The notes: generated from the sequence alone by a model not told the origin. A stretch of 64,000 bases of DNA from RH-AL1 sp965277355 (GCA_965277355.1 CBDICN010000001.1:1302001-1366000), one strand, 5' to 3'. Counted from the first letter of the stretch, positions 7,188 through 15,218 are shown. A program made the numbers and translations.

Positions 7188-8324
7188 ATGAACGATTGGC
7201 CGCGCGTGGCGCTGGGCGACGTCCTCAGTCCTGCTTCCGATCGCATCCTTCTCGATCCGGACACAGAATATCGCCAAGTCACGGCGCGGCTTTGGGGCAA
7301 AGGTCTCGCACTCCGTGGAATTGTACGCGGAGCGGAGATCGCCGCCGCTCAGCAGGTGCGCGTTCGCGCCGGACAGTTCCTGATCTCAAAGATCGACGCG
7401 CGGCATGGCGCATTCGGCATCGTGTCGGACGACCTCGACGGAGCGGTGGTCTCCGGTGACTTTCCTGCGTTCGATGTGAACGCGAGGGCGCTACCCGGCT
7501 ATCTTTCCTGGGCAAGCCGGACCGACTGGTTCGTCGATTTGTGCCGCAGAGCGAGCGAAGGGTCCACCAACCGTGTCCGGCTGAAGGAGGCGCGCTTTCT
7601 CAGCCAGGAGCTGCCCCTGCCGCCGCTCGCCGAGCAGCGGCGCCTCGTCGAGCGGCTGGACGGCGCGGACGCGCGGATCAGGGCGCGACGGGACGCGGCG
7701 GCGGCGCTCGAGGCGGAGCTCGCCGCGCTACTGCGCGCCGCCTTCGCGCGCATCGCCGCGGACGCGCCGCGCGCCCGCATGGGCGACATCGCGCCGCTCG
7801 TCCGCCGGCCGGTGCCGATCGACCCCGACGCCGCCTACCCAGAACTCGGCGTGCGCTCGTTCGGCAAGGGCACCTTCCACAAGCCCGACCTCCCCGGCCT
7901 GGACGTCGGGTCGAAGAGGCTGTTTCGGATCGAGGCCGGCGATCTGGTGTTCAATATCGTTTTCGCCTGGGAGGGCGCGGTTGGGATCGCGCAGACCGCC
8001 GATGCCAGCCGCGTCGGATCGCATCGCTTTCTCACGTGCGTGGCCGACCCCGCGCGCGTCACGGCCGAGTTCCTTCGCTTTTGGTTCCTGACCGAAGAAG
8101 GCTTGGCCTGTCTCGGGCGGGCCTCGCCCGGGGGCGCCGGCCGCAATCGCACCCTCGGGCTGCAAGCGCTTGAGGCGATCACCGTGCCGGTGCCGTCGCT
8201 CGCCGCGCAGCGCTGGTTCGATCGCCTGCAAGAGAAGGCGCGCACGGCCCGCGCCCGCCAGGCCGAGGCCGCCGCCGCGCTCGACCGGCTGCTGCCAGCC
8301 ATGCTGCACGAGGCGTTCGAATAA
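7188..8324 (+). CDS. hsdS: Type I restriction-modification specificity subunit S
   Basis: 378 aa from ATG 7188 (MNDWPRVALGDVL). HsdS sets the bipartite DNA target of the R-M complex. The first target-recognition domain covers roughly residues 1-140. The central conserved helix is LPLPPLAEQRRLVERLDG followed by an alanine-rich coiled coil. The second recognition domain reads RMGDIAPLVRRPVPIDPDAA onward, and the C-terminal repeat is VPVPSLAAQRWFDRLQEKA with a second coiled coil ending LLPAMLHEAFE. The bases for the first recognition domain (about 7200-7600) look less GC-rich than the rest, as often seen when recognition domains are exchanged. The 3' end abuts the truncated Eco57I-like remnant. 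Confidence 0.92.
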   Translation: MNDWPRVALGDVLSPASDRILLDPDTEYRQVTARLWGKGLALRGIVRGAEIAAAQQVRVRAGQFLISKIDARHGAFGIVSDDLDGAVVSGDFPAFDVNARALPGYLSWASRTDWFVDLCRRASEGSTNRVRLKEARFLSQELPLPPLAEQRRLVERLDGADARIRARRDAAAALEAELAALLRAAFARIAADAPRARMGDIAPLVRRPVPIDPDAAYPELGVRSFGKGTFHKPDLPGLDVGSKRLFRIEAGDLVFNIVFAWEGAVGIAQTADASRVGSHRFLTCVADPARVTAEFLRFWFLTEEGLACLGRASPGGAGRNRTLGLQALEAITVPVPSLAAQRWFDRLQEKARTARARQAEAAAALDRLLPAMLHEAFE

Positions 8325-8567
8325 AGGCCGCCGAGGCGTTCGGCTGCACGTCCTTGTGGCGCCAGCCGAGGTGCTCCAGCAGCGGGTAGACGAGGTTTTC
8401 CCCGGTTTCCGCTCGTCCGGTGCCTTGCGCGCCGCCAGCGCCGCGAGCGCCGCCCCGGCGGCGACGCGGAAGCCCGCGACCTCCGTCTCCTCCAGCGCGC
8501 GCCACGCCGCCGTGGCGCGGATGCCTTCCGACAGGAAGTCGCGGGTAAACAAGGCGCCGTCGATCAT
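8325..8567 (-). pseudogene. Truncated, frameshifted N-terminal remnant of an Eco57I-like restriction-modification enzyme
   Basis: On the minus strand from ATG 8567 the sequence reads MIDGALFTRDFLSEGI then TAAWRALEE and FRVAAGAALAALAAR. After a frame change near 8400 it continues ENLVYPLLEHLGWRHKDVQP then NASA. This resembles the N-terminal region of large Eco57I-type methylase/restriction proteins (pattern DLIWPVLE-LGW-QQNLSARG), usually ~1000 aa or more. Only ~80 codons remain before the hsdS end. It is probably the stub of another restriction gene removed or overwritten by the hsd island. The family match is from memory and needs a search. Confidence 0.5.
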
Positions 8568-8627
8568 GCGGCCATGTCGCATGATCGCGTGATGGGGTTC
8601 AACAGGGTGTGTGACCCTTGGAGCGCG

Positions 8628-8661
8628 GGCGTGTCGCCCTTCGCGATCCGCCCGACACGCC
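8628..8661. promoter_or_regulatory. Inverted repeat upstream of the zinc metallopeptidase gene
   Basis: Perfect 9-bp arms GGCGTGTCG (8628-8636) and CGACACGCC (8653-8661) with a 16-base loop. A smaller one, AGGGT-gtgtg-ACCCT, lies at 8603-8617. No T-run follows, so an operator or processing hairpin is as likely as a terminator for the hsd operon. Confidence 0.35.
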
Positions 8662-8748
8662 GATGGCAGGGGTTCGCGCGATCGGCTAGACAGGCTCCGC
8701 CGTGACCGCGCCGCGCCGGGAAAAAACTTGTCATGGCAGGAGCTTGCC

Positions 8749-9678
8749 ATGGAATGGGAAAATTTCCGCCGCTCGGACAATGTCGAGGATCGCCGCGGCG
8801 ACGACGGCGGCACGGGCGGCGGCGGCTTCGGCGGCGGCGGCATGATCGGGACCGGCGGCCTCGGGCTCGGCACGATCGTCGTGCTCGGCATCGTCGGCTA
8901 CGCGCTCGGCATCAACCCGCTGGTGCTCATCAACGGCGCCGAGCAGGTCAACGGCATGCGCAACGGCGGCGGGCAATACCAGCAGATGCCGCAACGCTCC
9001 GCTCCCGATCGGCAGGCGCAAACCGGCGCGCCGAAGGACCAGATGGGCCAGTTCGTCGCCGCGATCCTCGGCGAGACGGAGGATACCTGGTCGCGCGTGC
9101 TGCCCGAACAGAAGGGCATCCAGTACCAGCCGGTCGATCTCGTGCTCTACACCGGTGCCACCAGATCCCGCTGCGGCGGCGCGCAATCGCAGATGGGGCC
9201 GTTCTACTGTCCGCTCGACAAGAAGGTCTATCTCGACCTGGCGTTCTTCAGCGAGATGAAGCGTAAGCTCGGCGGCGGCGGCGATTTCGCCTACGCTTAT
9301 GTGATCGCCCACGAGATCGGCCACCATATCCAGGACCAGCTCGGCATCCTCGACAAGGTGCAGGCGCAGGAACAGCGCGTCTCCACCGGCGACCGCAACG
9401 CGCTCTCGGTCCGCATCGAGCTGATGGCCGATTGCTTCGCCGGCGTCTGGGCCGCCAATTCCGACAAGAAGGACCATTTCCTGCAGCCGGGCGACGTCGA
9501 GAAGGCCATCAACACGGCGCGCGCGATCGGCGACGATACGCTGCAAAAGCAGTCGAAAGGCTATGCCATGCCCGACAGCTTCACGCACGGCTCCTCAGCC
9601 CAGCGCACGCAGTGGCTGCAGACGGGCCTTCGGACCGGGCAGATCAACGCCTGCAACACCTTCGCCCAGGCTCAGTAG
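8749..9678 (+). CDS. ypfJ: Neutral zinc metallopeptidase, YpfJ family
   Basis: 309 aa from ATG 8749 (MEWENFRRSDNVEDRRG). A glycine-rich linker is followed by one membrane segment (LGTIVVLGIVGYALGINPLVL, about residues 40-60). The large extracytoplasmic peptidase domain carries the zinc motif VIAHEIGHHIQ (HExxH) and downstream ELMADCFAGVWA, which supplies the third ligand region. This matches the KPN_02809/YpfJ neutral zinc metallopeptidase family, whose substrates are not well defined. It stands alone between the restriction island and a minus-strand gene. Confidence 0.92.
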   Translation: MEWENFRRSDNVEDRRGDDGGTGGGGFGGGGMIGTGGLGLGTIVVLGIVGYALGINPLVLINGAEQVNGMRNGGGQYQQMPQRSAPDRQAQTGAPKDQMGQFVAAILGETEDTWSRVLPEQKGIQYQPVDLVLYTGATRSRCGGAQSQMGPFYCPLDKKVYLDLAFFSEMKRKLGGGGDFAYAYVIAHEIGHHIQDQLGILDKVQAQEQRVSTGDRNALSVRIELMADCFAGVWAANSDKKDHFLQPGDVEKAINTARAIGDDTLQKQSKGYAMPDSFTHGSSAQRTQWLQTGLRTGQINACNTFAQAQ

Positions 9679-9721
9679 CGGACGTATGGGAAGGATACGG
9701 CGCGCGAGGCCCGGTGGCGGA

Positions 9722-10246
9722 TCAGTCGATCGGCCCCGCACGGGAACGCAGCCGCCGCGCGGTCCGCGCCGACTTCGCCAACCGTGCGAAATCCCCGGCG
9801 GCCTCCGCGGCGAGCCTTCGCTCGACCAGGACGCCGACGACAGGCGCTCGATCCGGGAAGAGCCGCTGCCAGAGCGTCTGCGGCGTGGCGATCACGAGCG
9901 CGCTCTCGCTCGACGCTGATCGTCGCAGGAAGGCGGCAAGGTCTTCGACGAGGCCCGGATTGGGCTCGAAGCCGCCCCTCAGGACAAGCAACCGCTCGCC
10001 GCGGCTGATGCCAACCGCGGCGGCGAGGCGATCGCGCTCGCGCCGGGCCTGCACGAGCTCGCAGCCGGACTGATCGACGATGTCGGCAAGGTCGAGCCGA
10101 TCGGGCGCCGCCAGGACGACCTCGTGCACGACGCCGGACACCACCGCCGAGACGAGCCAGACCAGCGATCGCACGATCAGCTCCCTGGGAGCTGCCGGCT
10201 CGTCGCCGGATCGGAAATCGGGCGAAAGCACAATCGCCGTGATCAT
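9722..10246 (-). CDS. Small glycosyltransferase-2-like protein, function unknown
   Basis: 174 aa from ATG 10246 (MITAIVLSPDFRSGDEPAA). The start resembles a GT-A fold: a first beta strand ITAIVL, a helix with LIVRSLVWLVSAVVSGVV, then HEVVLAAPD and a possible second strand RLLVLRGGFEPNPGLVEDL. The DxD metal/sugar-binding motif of active family-2 glycosyltransferases is not visible, and the protein is shorter than the usual ~230 aa. It may be a divergent or inactive relative. It is divergent from the radical-SAM gene; the 158 bases between the two starts contain the LexA-like box. Only the fold guess is supported. Confidence 0.55.
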   Translation of the reverse strand: MITAIVLSPDFRSGDEPAAPRELIVRSLVWLVSAVVSGVVHEVVLAAPDRLDLADIVDQSGCELVQARRERDRLAAAVGISRGERLLVLRGGFEPNPGLVEDLAAFLRRSASSESALVIATPQTLWQRLFPDRAPVVGVLVERRLAAEAAGDFARLAKSARTARRLRSRAGPID

Positions 10247-10366
10247 GGATGCACGCAGGTCATCGTCGCCTAGGGTGGAATCGGGCGTCGCCTTCGGTGG
10301 CCTTGTAAGCTGAAGCGCAAGCACCCATCGGAGTTTTCCACAGGCTCACTGGACGATTCCATATTT

Positions 10367-10381
10367 GTTCCTTAAATGTTC
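10367..10381 (+). promoter_or_regulatory. LexA-type SOS box (GTTC-N7-GTTC)
   Basis: GTTC CTTAAAT GTTC matches the alphaproteobacterial LexA operator consensus GTTC-N7-GTTC exactly. It sits 24 bases before the GTG start of the PA0069-type radical-SAM gene, in the position expected for a repressor blocking its promoter. A single box of this degeneracy can arise by chance. Confidence 0.6.
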
Positions 10382-10404
10382 TCTCCGAAGGCGGAGGAAA
10401 ACTC

Positions 10405-11556
10405 GTGCGCTCACAGTCAAGCCAGGTCCGATCGCGTTCCGTTCACCCCGCCGATCCGGGCGTGTTCCTCGACCAGACGCCAGCCAAAGCGTCTGAGGCG
10501 CGGCGCCAGAAGGGGCGCGGCGCGCTGACGAACGTTTCCGGCCGCTACGAAGCCGAACATCGCGTCGGCGAGGACGACGGCTGGGGCGTGCTCGGCATGA
10601 TGCCGGTGCTTCGCACCCATGTCACCAAGGAGCGCGCGCGCTCGATCATCACCCGCAACGAATCGCCCGACATCTCCTTCGAGCAATCGATCAATCCTTA
10701 CCGCGGCTGCGAGCACGGCTGCGTTTACTGCTTCGCCAGGCCGACGCACGCCAACATGGGGCTGTCGCCCGGGCTCGACTTCGAAACGCGTCTGTTCGCC
10801 AAGCAGGGAGCCGCCGCGCTGCTCGAAAAGGAGCTGTCGGCACCGCGCTACACGCCCAAAACTATCGCGATGGGCACCAACACCGATCCCTACCAACCGA
10901 TCGAGCGAACGGAGACGATCACGCGCGAGATACTCGAAGTGCTGGCGAAGGCCGACCATCCGGTCGGCATCGTCACAAAATCGGCGCTGGTGCTGCGTGA
11001 TCTCGACATCCTCGCGCCGATGGCGCGAAAGGGCCTCGTCAAGGTGGCGCTTTCGATCACTACGCTCGATCCGGAGCTCGCGCGACGGATGGAGCCGCGC
11101 GCCTGCGCGCCGCAGCGCCGGCTTGACGCGATCGAGGAACTCGCCAAGGCCGGGGTGCCTGCGACCGTTATGGTCGCGCCGATCATCCCGGCGATCAACG
11201 ACGCCGAGATCGAGACGATCCTCACCCGCGCCGCGGCTCTCGGCGCGCGTGAGGCGGGCTACGTCATGGTGCGGCTTCCGCTCGAGCTGGAGGATCTGTT
11301 CGAAGAATGGCTCGAGGCGCACTACCCCGACAAGCTCCGCCACGTGATGACGATGGTCAAGTCGATGCGGAAGGGAAAGGCCTATGATTCGACTTGGAGC
11401 GAGCGGATGACCGGCACCGGCCCGTTCGCCTGGATGATCGGCCGGCGGTTCGAGGCGTCCGCGGCGAAGAACGGCTACAGCAAGGAGCGCATGAAGCTGC
11501 GCACCGATCTGTTCCGCAAGCCGGCCGCGCCCGGCTCGCAGCTGTCGCTGTTTTGA
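10405..11556 (+). CDS. PA0069-family radical SAM protein (spore photoproduct lyase-related)
   Basis: 383 aa from GTG 10405, chosen because GGAGG lies 8 bases upstream. The radical-SAM cluster motif RGCEHGCVYCFARPTHA (CxxxCxxC) is at about residue 104. It is followed by AMGTNTDPYQPIERTETITR, VGIVTKSALVLRDLDIL and a C-terminal FRKPAAPGSQLSLF tail. The enzyme should cleave S-adenosylmethionine with a 4Fe-4S cluster. The substrate is unknown, although the family is distantly related to SplB, which repairs UV photoproducts. The LexA-type box just upstream would fit DNA-damage control. Confidence 0.9.
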   Translation: MRSQSSQVRSRSVHPADPGVFLDQTPAKASEARRQKGRGALTNVSGRYEAEHRVGEDDGWGVLGMMPVLRTHVTKERARSIITRNESPDISFEQSINPYRGCEHGCVYCFARPTHANMGLSPGLDFETRLFAKQGAAALLEKELSAPRYTPKTIAMGTNTDPYQPIERTETITREILEVLAKADHPVGIVTKSALVLRDLDILAPMARKGLVKVALSITTLDPELARRMEPRACAPQRRLDAIEELAKAGVPATVMVAPIIPAINDAEIETILTRAAALGAREAGYVMVRLPLELEDLFEEWLEAHYPDKLRHVMTMVKSMRKGKAYDSTWSERMTGTGPFAWMIGRRFEASAAKNGYSKERMKLRTDLFRKPAAPGSQLSLF

Positions 11557-11651
11557 GCTTGTCCCGGCTATTCTCGCCCGCGCGGCTTGCCGGTCGACCG
11601 TTAGATGATCCATGAGGGCGATGAACAACACCATGATGGTCGAGAGCCCGG

Positions 11652-12284
11652 ATGGCGAAGCCGCATTTTCGATTGGAGCGCGCCTTGATGCGGCGCGGTC
11701 TCGCGCCGGTCGCCGGCATCGACGAGGTCGGGCGCGGTCCGCTGGCCGGCCCGGTCTGCGCCGCCGCGGTGATCCTCGATCCGGCGAGAGTGCCCAAGGG
11801 CCTCGCCGATTCGAAGCTGCTCGCGCCGGACGAACGCGAGGACCTCTACGAGACGATCATGGAGCGCGCGCTCTGCGTCGGCGTCGCGTTCGTAAGCGCC
11901 GCCGAGATCGACGCCATCAACATACGCCAGGCGACGTTCGCGGCGATGCGGCGGGCGCTCGCCGCTCTCGCCACCCTGCCCGCCTACGTCCTTATCGACG
12001 GCAACGACCTGCCGCCCTGCCTGGTCTGCGAAGGCGAAACCCTGATCAAGGGCGACGGAACCTCCGCCTCGATCGCCGCCGCCTCGATCATCGCCAAGGT
12101 CACGCGCGACAGGCTGATGCGGCGGCTTGCCCGGCATCACCCGGCTTACGGCTTCGGCAGCCACGTCGGCTACGCCACGCGCGCCCATCTCGAGGCGCTC
12201 GCGGCCCATGGACCTTGCGAGATCCACCGCATGACCTTCGCGCCGGTCCGCGCCGTCGCCGAAAGCCGCCGGGTGCCGGCGTAG
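11652..12284 (+). CDS. rnhB: Ribonuclease HII
   Basis: 210 aa. RNase HII removes ribonucleotides and RNA primers from DNA-RNA hybrids. The signature VAGIDEVGRGPLAGPVCAAA supplies the catalytic Asp-Glu pair near residue 24. Further catalytic acids lie in LADSKLLAPDERE and YVLIDGNDLPP, and the family motif SIIAKVTRDRLM is present. It lies between the radical-SAM gene and ccrM on the same strand, 95 bases after the former. In Caulobacter and relatives rnhB and ccrM are also neighbours. Confidence 0.95.
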   Translation: MAKPHFRLERALMRRGLAPVAGIDEVGRGPLAGPVCAAAVILDPARVPKGLADSKLLAPDEREDLYETIMERALCVGVAFVSAAEIDAINIRQATFAAMRRALAALATLPAYVLIDGNDLPPCLVCEGETLIKGDGTSASIAAASIIAKVTRDRLMRRLARHHPAYGFGSHVGYATRAHLEALAAHGPCEIHRMTFAPVRAVAESRRVPA

Positions 12285-12430
12285 CTTTCCTGACGGCTGT
12301 CCGAAAAGGACACACCCGTATTCCGCGCCGCTAAACGTCACCTTTACCTCGACGGGGCACAGTCATCGTCGTTGGTTGGTTGCGTACCGGTGTGTGTTCA
12401 ATGCGTATCGCGCAGGCCGGAAGTCACGGC

Positions 12431-12470
12431 TCGAAGTCTCAGATTCAGGTCACGCGTACTGAGACTTCGA
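12431..12470 (+). promoter_or_regulatory. Perfect 12-bp inverted repeat enclosing a GANTC site, ccrM leader
   Basis: Arms TCGAAGTCTCAG (12431-12442) and CTGAGACTTCGA (12459-12470) match perfectly with a 16-base loop. A GATTC methylation site (12442-12446) sits at the loop edge. In RNA this would be a strong stem ending 29 bases before the preferred GTG start of ccrM. It could serve translation control, or act as a DNA site sensitive to methylation by CcrM itself. There is no T-run, so it is not a typical terminator. Confidence 0.6.
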
Positions 12471-12499
12471 GAGCGCGCCGCCTTCACGAGACGAAGGCA

Positions 12500-13627
12500 G
12501 TGCCGGCCAACACCATCATCGCGGAAACTCGCGACCAGTCCGCCGATTTACTACCACGCGACGAAATCATTCTCGGCGACTGCATCGAATCGCTGCAGCA
12601 TCTGCCGCCCGAGAGCGTCGATCTCGTCTTCGCCGATCCCCCCTACAACCTGCAGCTCGAGACCGCGCTATCGCGGCCCGACCAGAGCCTCGTCGATGCC
12701 GTCGACGACGAATGGGACAAGTTCGCGAGCTTCGCCGACTACGACCGCTTCACCCGCGACTGGCTTGCCGCCGTGAAGCGGGTGATGAAGAAGAACGCGA
12801 CCCTCTTCGTCATCGGCTCGTACCACAACATCTACCGCGTCGGGGCGACGCTGCAGGACCAGGGGTTCTGGATCCTCAACGACATCGTGTGGCGCAAGGC
12901 CAACCCGATGCCGAATTTCCGCGGCCGCCGCTTCACCAACGCCCACGAGACGCTGATCTGGGCGACCAAGGGTCCGCAGTCCAAGGCCTACACCTTCAAC
13001 TACGAAGCCTTGAAGGCGGGCAACGAGGACTGCCAGGTCCGCTCCGATTGGTTCTTCCCGCTGTGCACCGGCAACGAGCGTCTGAAGGACGCGGACGGCC
13101 GCAAAGCCCATCCGACCCAGAAGCCGGAAGCGCTGATCGCCCGCATCCTGCTCTCGGCCAGCAGGCCCGGCGACGTCGTGCTCGACCCCTTTTTCGGCTC
13201 GGGGACGACGGGCGCCGTCGCCAAGCGGCTGCGCCGCTCCTTCATCGGGCTCGAGCGCGAGGCAGCCTACGCCCAAGCGGCGGCCGCGCGCATCGATGCC
13301 GTGACCGCCCTGCCCGCGGCCTTGCTCGCGGAAATGCCGAGCAAGCGCGCCGAGGCGCGGATCGCCTTCTGCGCGCTCGTCGAGGCCGGGCTGATCCGCC
13401 CCGGCGAGATCCTGCGCGATGAGAAGCAGCGCCACCAGGTGACGGTGCTGGCCGACGGAACGGTGGCGCTCGGCGCCATCGTCGGCTCGATCCACAAGAT
13501 CGGCGCTCTGGCGCAGGGGCTGCCGGCCTGCAACGGCTGGACGCACTGGTTCCGCGCGACCAGCGACGGCATCGAGCCGATCGACGCGGTCCGGACCCGC
13601 TATCGCGCTTTGCTGCCGGCGCATTGA
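12500..13627 (+). CDS. ccrM: Cell-cycle-regulated site-specific adenine methyltransferase (GANTC)
   Basis: 375 aa from GTG 12500; an ATG at 12401 would give 408 aa but place the perfect inverted repeat inside the coding region. Motif IV is VFADPPYNLQLE (DPPY). The core has DEWDKFASFADYDRFTRDWL, VIGSYHNIYRVG, ILNDIVWRKANPMPNFRGRRF, HPTQKPEALIARI and LDPFFGSGTTGAVAKRL. A CcrM C-terminal domain follows with AEMPSKRAEARIAF and ADGTVALGAIVGSIHKIGA. CcrM methylates GANTC after replication and times cell-cycle transcription in alphaproteobacteria. No usual ribosome-binding site stands out for either start, so the 5' end is uncertain. Confidence 0.93.
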   Translation: MPANTIIAETRDQSADLLPRDEIILGDCIESLQHLPPESVDLVFADPPYNLQLETALSRPDQSLVDAVDDEWDKFASFADYDRFTRDWLAAVKRVMKKNATLFVIGSYHNIYRVGATLQDQGFWILNDIVWRKANPMPNFRGRRFTNAHETLIWATKGPQSKAYTFNYEALKAGNEDCQVRSDWFFPLCTGNERLKDADGRKAHPTQKPEALIARILLSASRPGDVVLDPFFGSGTTGAVAKRLRRSFIGLEREAAYAQAAAARIDAVTALPAALLAEMPSKRAEARIAFCALVEAGLIRPGEILRDEKQRHQVTVLADGTVALGAIVGSIHKIGALAQGLPACNGWTHWFRATSDGIEPIDAVRTRYRALLPAH

Positions 13628-13653
13628 CAGCGCCCCAGCCCCCGCGGCCATGC

Positions 13654-13682
13654 TGGACAAGGCCGGGAGGCCTCCATATAAA
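13654..13682 (+). promoter_or_regulatory. Promoter for tRNA-Phe
   Basis: TGGACA (13654-13659), 17 bases, then TATAAA (13677-13682), placing the start of transcription some 18 bases before the tRNA. The spacing is ideal, and both boxes lie between the ccrM stop and the tRNA. Confidence 0.55.
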
Positions 13683-13707
13683 TCCCCTCCGTCGCTCCCG
13701 GCGGCAC

Positions 13708-13783
13708 GCCCAGGTAGCTCAGTTGGTAGAGCATGCGACTGAAAATCGCAGTGTCGGTGGTTCGATTCCGCCCCTGGGCACCA
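13708..13783 (+). tRNA. tRNA-Phe (GAA)
   Basis: 76 nt including an encoded CCA. The acceptor stem GCCCAGG pairs with CCTGGGC. The D-loop is AGCTCAGTTGGTAGAGC, the anticodon loop CTGAAAA carries GAA, and the T-arm is GGTGGTTCGATTCCGCC. All stems pair. The reverse strand encodes the well-known spurious peptide GIEPPTLRFSVACSTN. Confidence 0.97.
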
Positions 13784-14147
13784 ACAATTTCAACGGTTTA
13801 GCAGGCACCGTAGAACCCCAAAGAGCCCCTGTTAGACACTTGTTAGACACTCGATCAGCCTTGAGGATCTCCGGCGCTAAAACGGCGTGCCGAGCCCGCG
13901 CTCGACGAGCCGCCGCGCCGCCTCGGAGCGTCCGGGCGCGCCGCAAACGTCTCAGAGACTCTCGCCGATCCGCTCGACAAACTGTTCGATCGCGATGACG
14001 CGTACGCAGCACGTCCTTCGAACGCGCCGCTCCGATGGCGCGCCGCTTGCAACCTTTTCCTCGCCCCCAATAGGCGCATCGCTTTGACCTCCGACGTCGC
14101 CGCTTTAGGCTCGGGCCCGCCTCGCCCTGCCGGCGAGCGGCGCGGCG
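13784..14147. other. Gene-poor stretch after tRNA-Phe, possible integration scar
   Basis: No convincing gene. It holds a tandem 11-bp repeat TGTTAGACACT (13830-13840, 13841-13851). The minus-strand frame continues from the tRNA as VSNKCLTGALWGSTVPAKPL, the kind of tail seen when an integrase once ended beside a tRNA. No integrase body or clear attachment repeat is visible, so this remains a guess. Confidence 0.3.
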
Positions 14148-14192
14148 AAGACACGCTGTGAGAAGATACGCTGTGAAAAGACACGCTGTGAA
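14148..14192 (+). repeat. Three tandem 15-bp repeats just upstream of the formamidase gene
   Basis: AAGACACGCTGTGAG, AAGATACGCTGTGAA and AAGACACGCTGTGAA run head to tail. A broken fourth unit, AAGGACTGTGA, supplies the ribosome-binding site AAGGA and overlaps the start. The position makes it a possible expression-tuning repeat. Confidence 0.85.
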
Positions 14193-14201
14193 AGGACTGT
14201 G

Positions 14202-15218
14202 ATGAACGGACTGGGTGGCTTGAACAAATCGCCGAACGGCGTCGTCGTCGGCCTCGTGCAGCTGAAGCTCGAGCAGATCGACACGCCGGAGGACCTGAAG
14301 CGCCAGACGGGCAGAATCGTCGAGATGGTCGCCAAGGCGCGGCGCAACATGGCGGGCATGGACCTCGTGGTGTTCCCGGAATACGCGCTGCACGGCCTCT
14401 CGATGAGCACCGACCCCGCCATCATGTGCCGGATGGACGGCCCGGAGGTCGCGGCCTTCAGGAAGGCCTGCATCGACAACGCGATCTGGGGATGCTTCTC
14501 CATCATGGAGCACAACCCCGACGGCAATCCTTACAATGTCGGCCTCGTCATCGACGCCGCGGGCGAGATCAAGCTCTACTACCGCAAGCTTCACCCATGG
14601 GTGCCCGTCGAGCCGTGGGAGCCCGGCGATGTCGGGATCCCGGTCATCGAGGGGCCGAACGGCTGCAAGCTCGCGCTCATCATCTGCCACGACGGCATGT
14701 TCCCCGAGATGGCGCGCGAATGTGCCTACAAGGGCGCCGAGATCATGCTGCGCACGGCCGGCTACACGGCGCCGATCCGGAGCGCTTGGCAGATCACCAA
14801 CCAGGCCAATGCGTTCCAAAACCTGATGGTCACCGCCAACGTCTGCATGTGCGGGTCGGACGGCTCCTTCGATTCCATGGGCGAAGGCATGGTCGTGAAC
14901 TTCGACGGTACCGTCATCGCCCACGGCGCCTCGGGGCGGCCCGACGAGATCATCACCGCGGAAGTGCGCCCGGACCTCGTACGCGAGGCGCGGATCAATT
15001 GGGGCGTCGAGAACAACATCTACCAGCTCGGGCATCGCGGCTTCTCCGCGGTCGCCGGAGGGGCGGGCGACTGCCCCTACACCTTCATGCACGACCTCGT
15101 CGCCGGCCGCTACCGGCTGCCTTGGGAGAAGCAAGTCAAGGTCGTCGACGGCACATCCTGCGGCCTTCCGGCTCCGACGCGCCGCTTCGGCGAGCATCGC
15201 AAGGAGGCCGCCGAATGA
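14202..15218 (+). CDS. amiF: Formamidase (nitrilase superfamily)
   Basis: 338 aa from ATG 14202; a GTG at 14199 is in frame. It hydrolyses formamide to formate and ammonia. The nitrilase catalytic triad is visible: Glu in VVFPEYALHG, Lys in YYRKLHPWVPVEPWEPGD, Cys in ALIICHDGMFPE. The AmiF-specific stretches FSIMEHNPDGNPYN and WGVENNIYQLGHRG set it apart from aliphatic amidase AmiE. Length agrees with Helicobacter AmiF (334 aa). Its stop overlaps the next gene (ATGA), and tandem 15-bp repeats precede the start. It is the first gene of a nitrogen-scavenging operon. Confidence 0.9.
   Translation: MNGLGGLNKSPNGVVVGLVQLKLEQIDTPEDLKRQTGRIVEMVAKARRNMAGMDLVVFPEYALHGLSMSTDPAIMCRMDGPEVAAFRKACIDNAIWGCFSIMEHNPDGNPYNVGLVIDAAGEIKLYYRKLHPWVPVEPWEPGDVGIPVIEGPNGCKLALIICHDGMFPEMARECAYKGAEIMLRTAGYTAPIRSAWQITNQANAFQNLMVTANVCMCGSDGSFDSMGEGMVVNFDGTVIAHGASGRPDEIITAEVRPDLVREARINWGVENNIYQLGHRGFSAVAGGAGDCPYTFMHDLVAGRYRLPWEKQVKVVDGTSCGLPAPTRRFGEHRKEAAE

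Noticed and set aside
13719..14000. Minus-strand protein end with GIEPPTLRFSVACSTN
   Set aside because: This is the known artefact of translating tRNA-Phe in reverse; the gene would have to run through the tRNA. Kept only as a weak hint of past integration.
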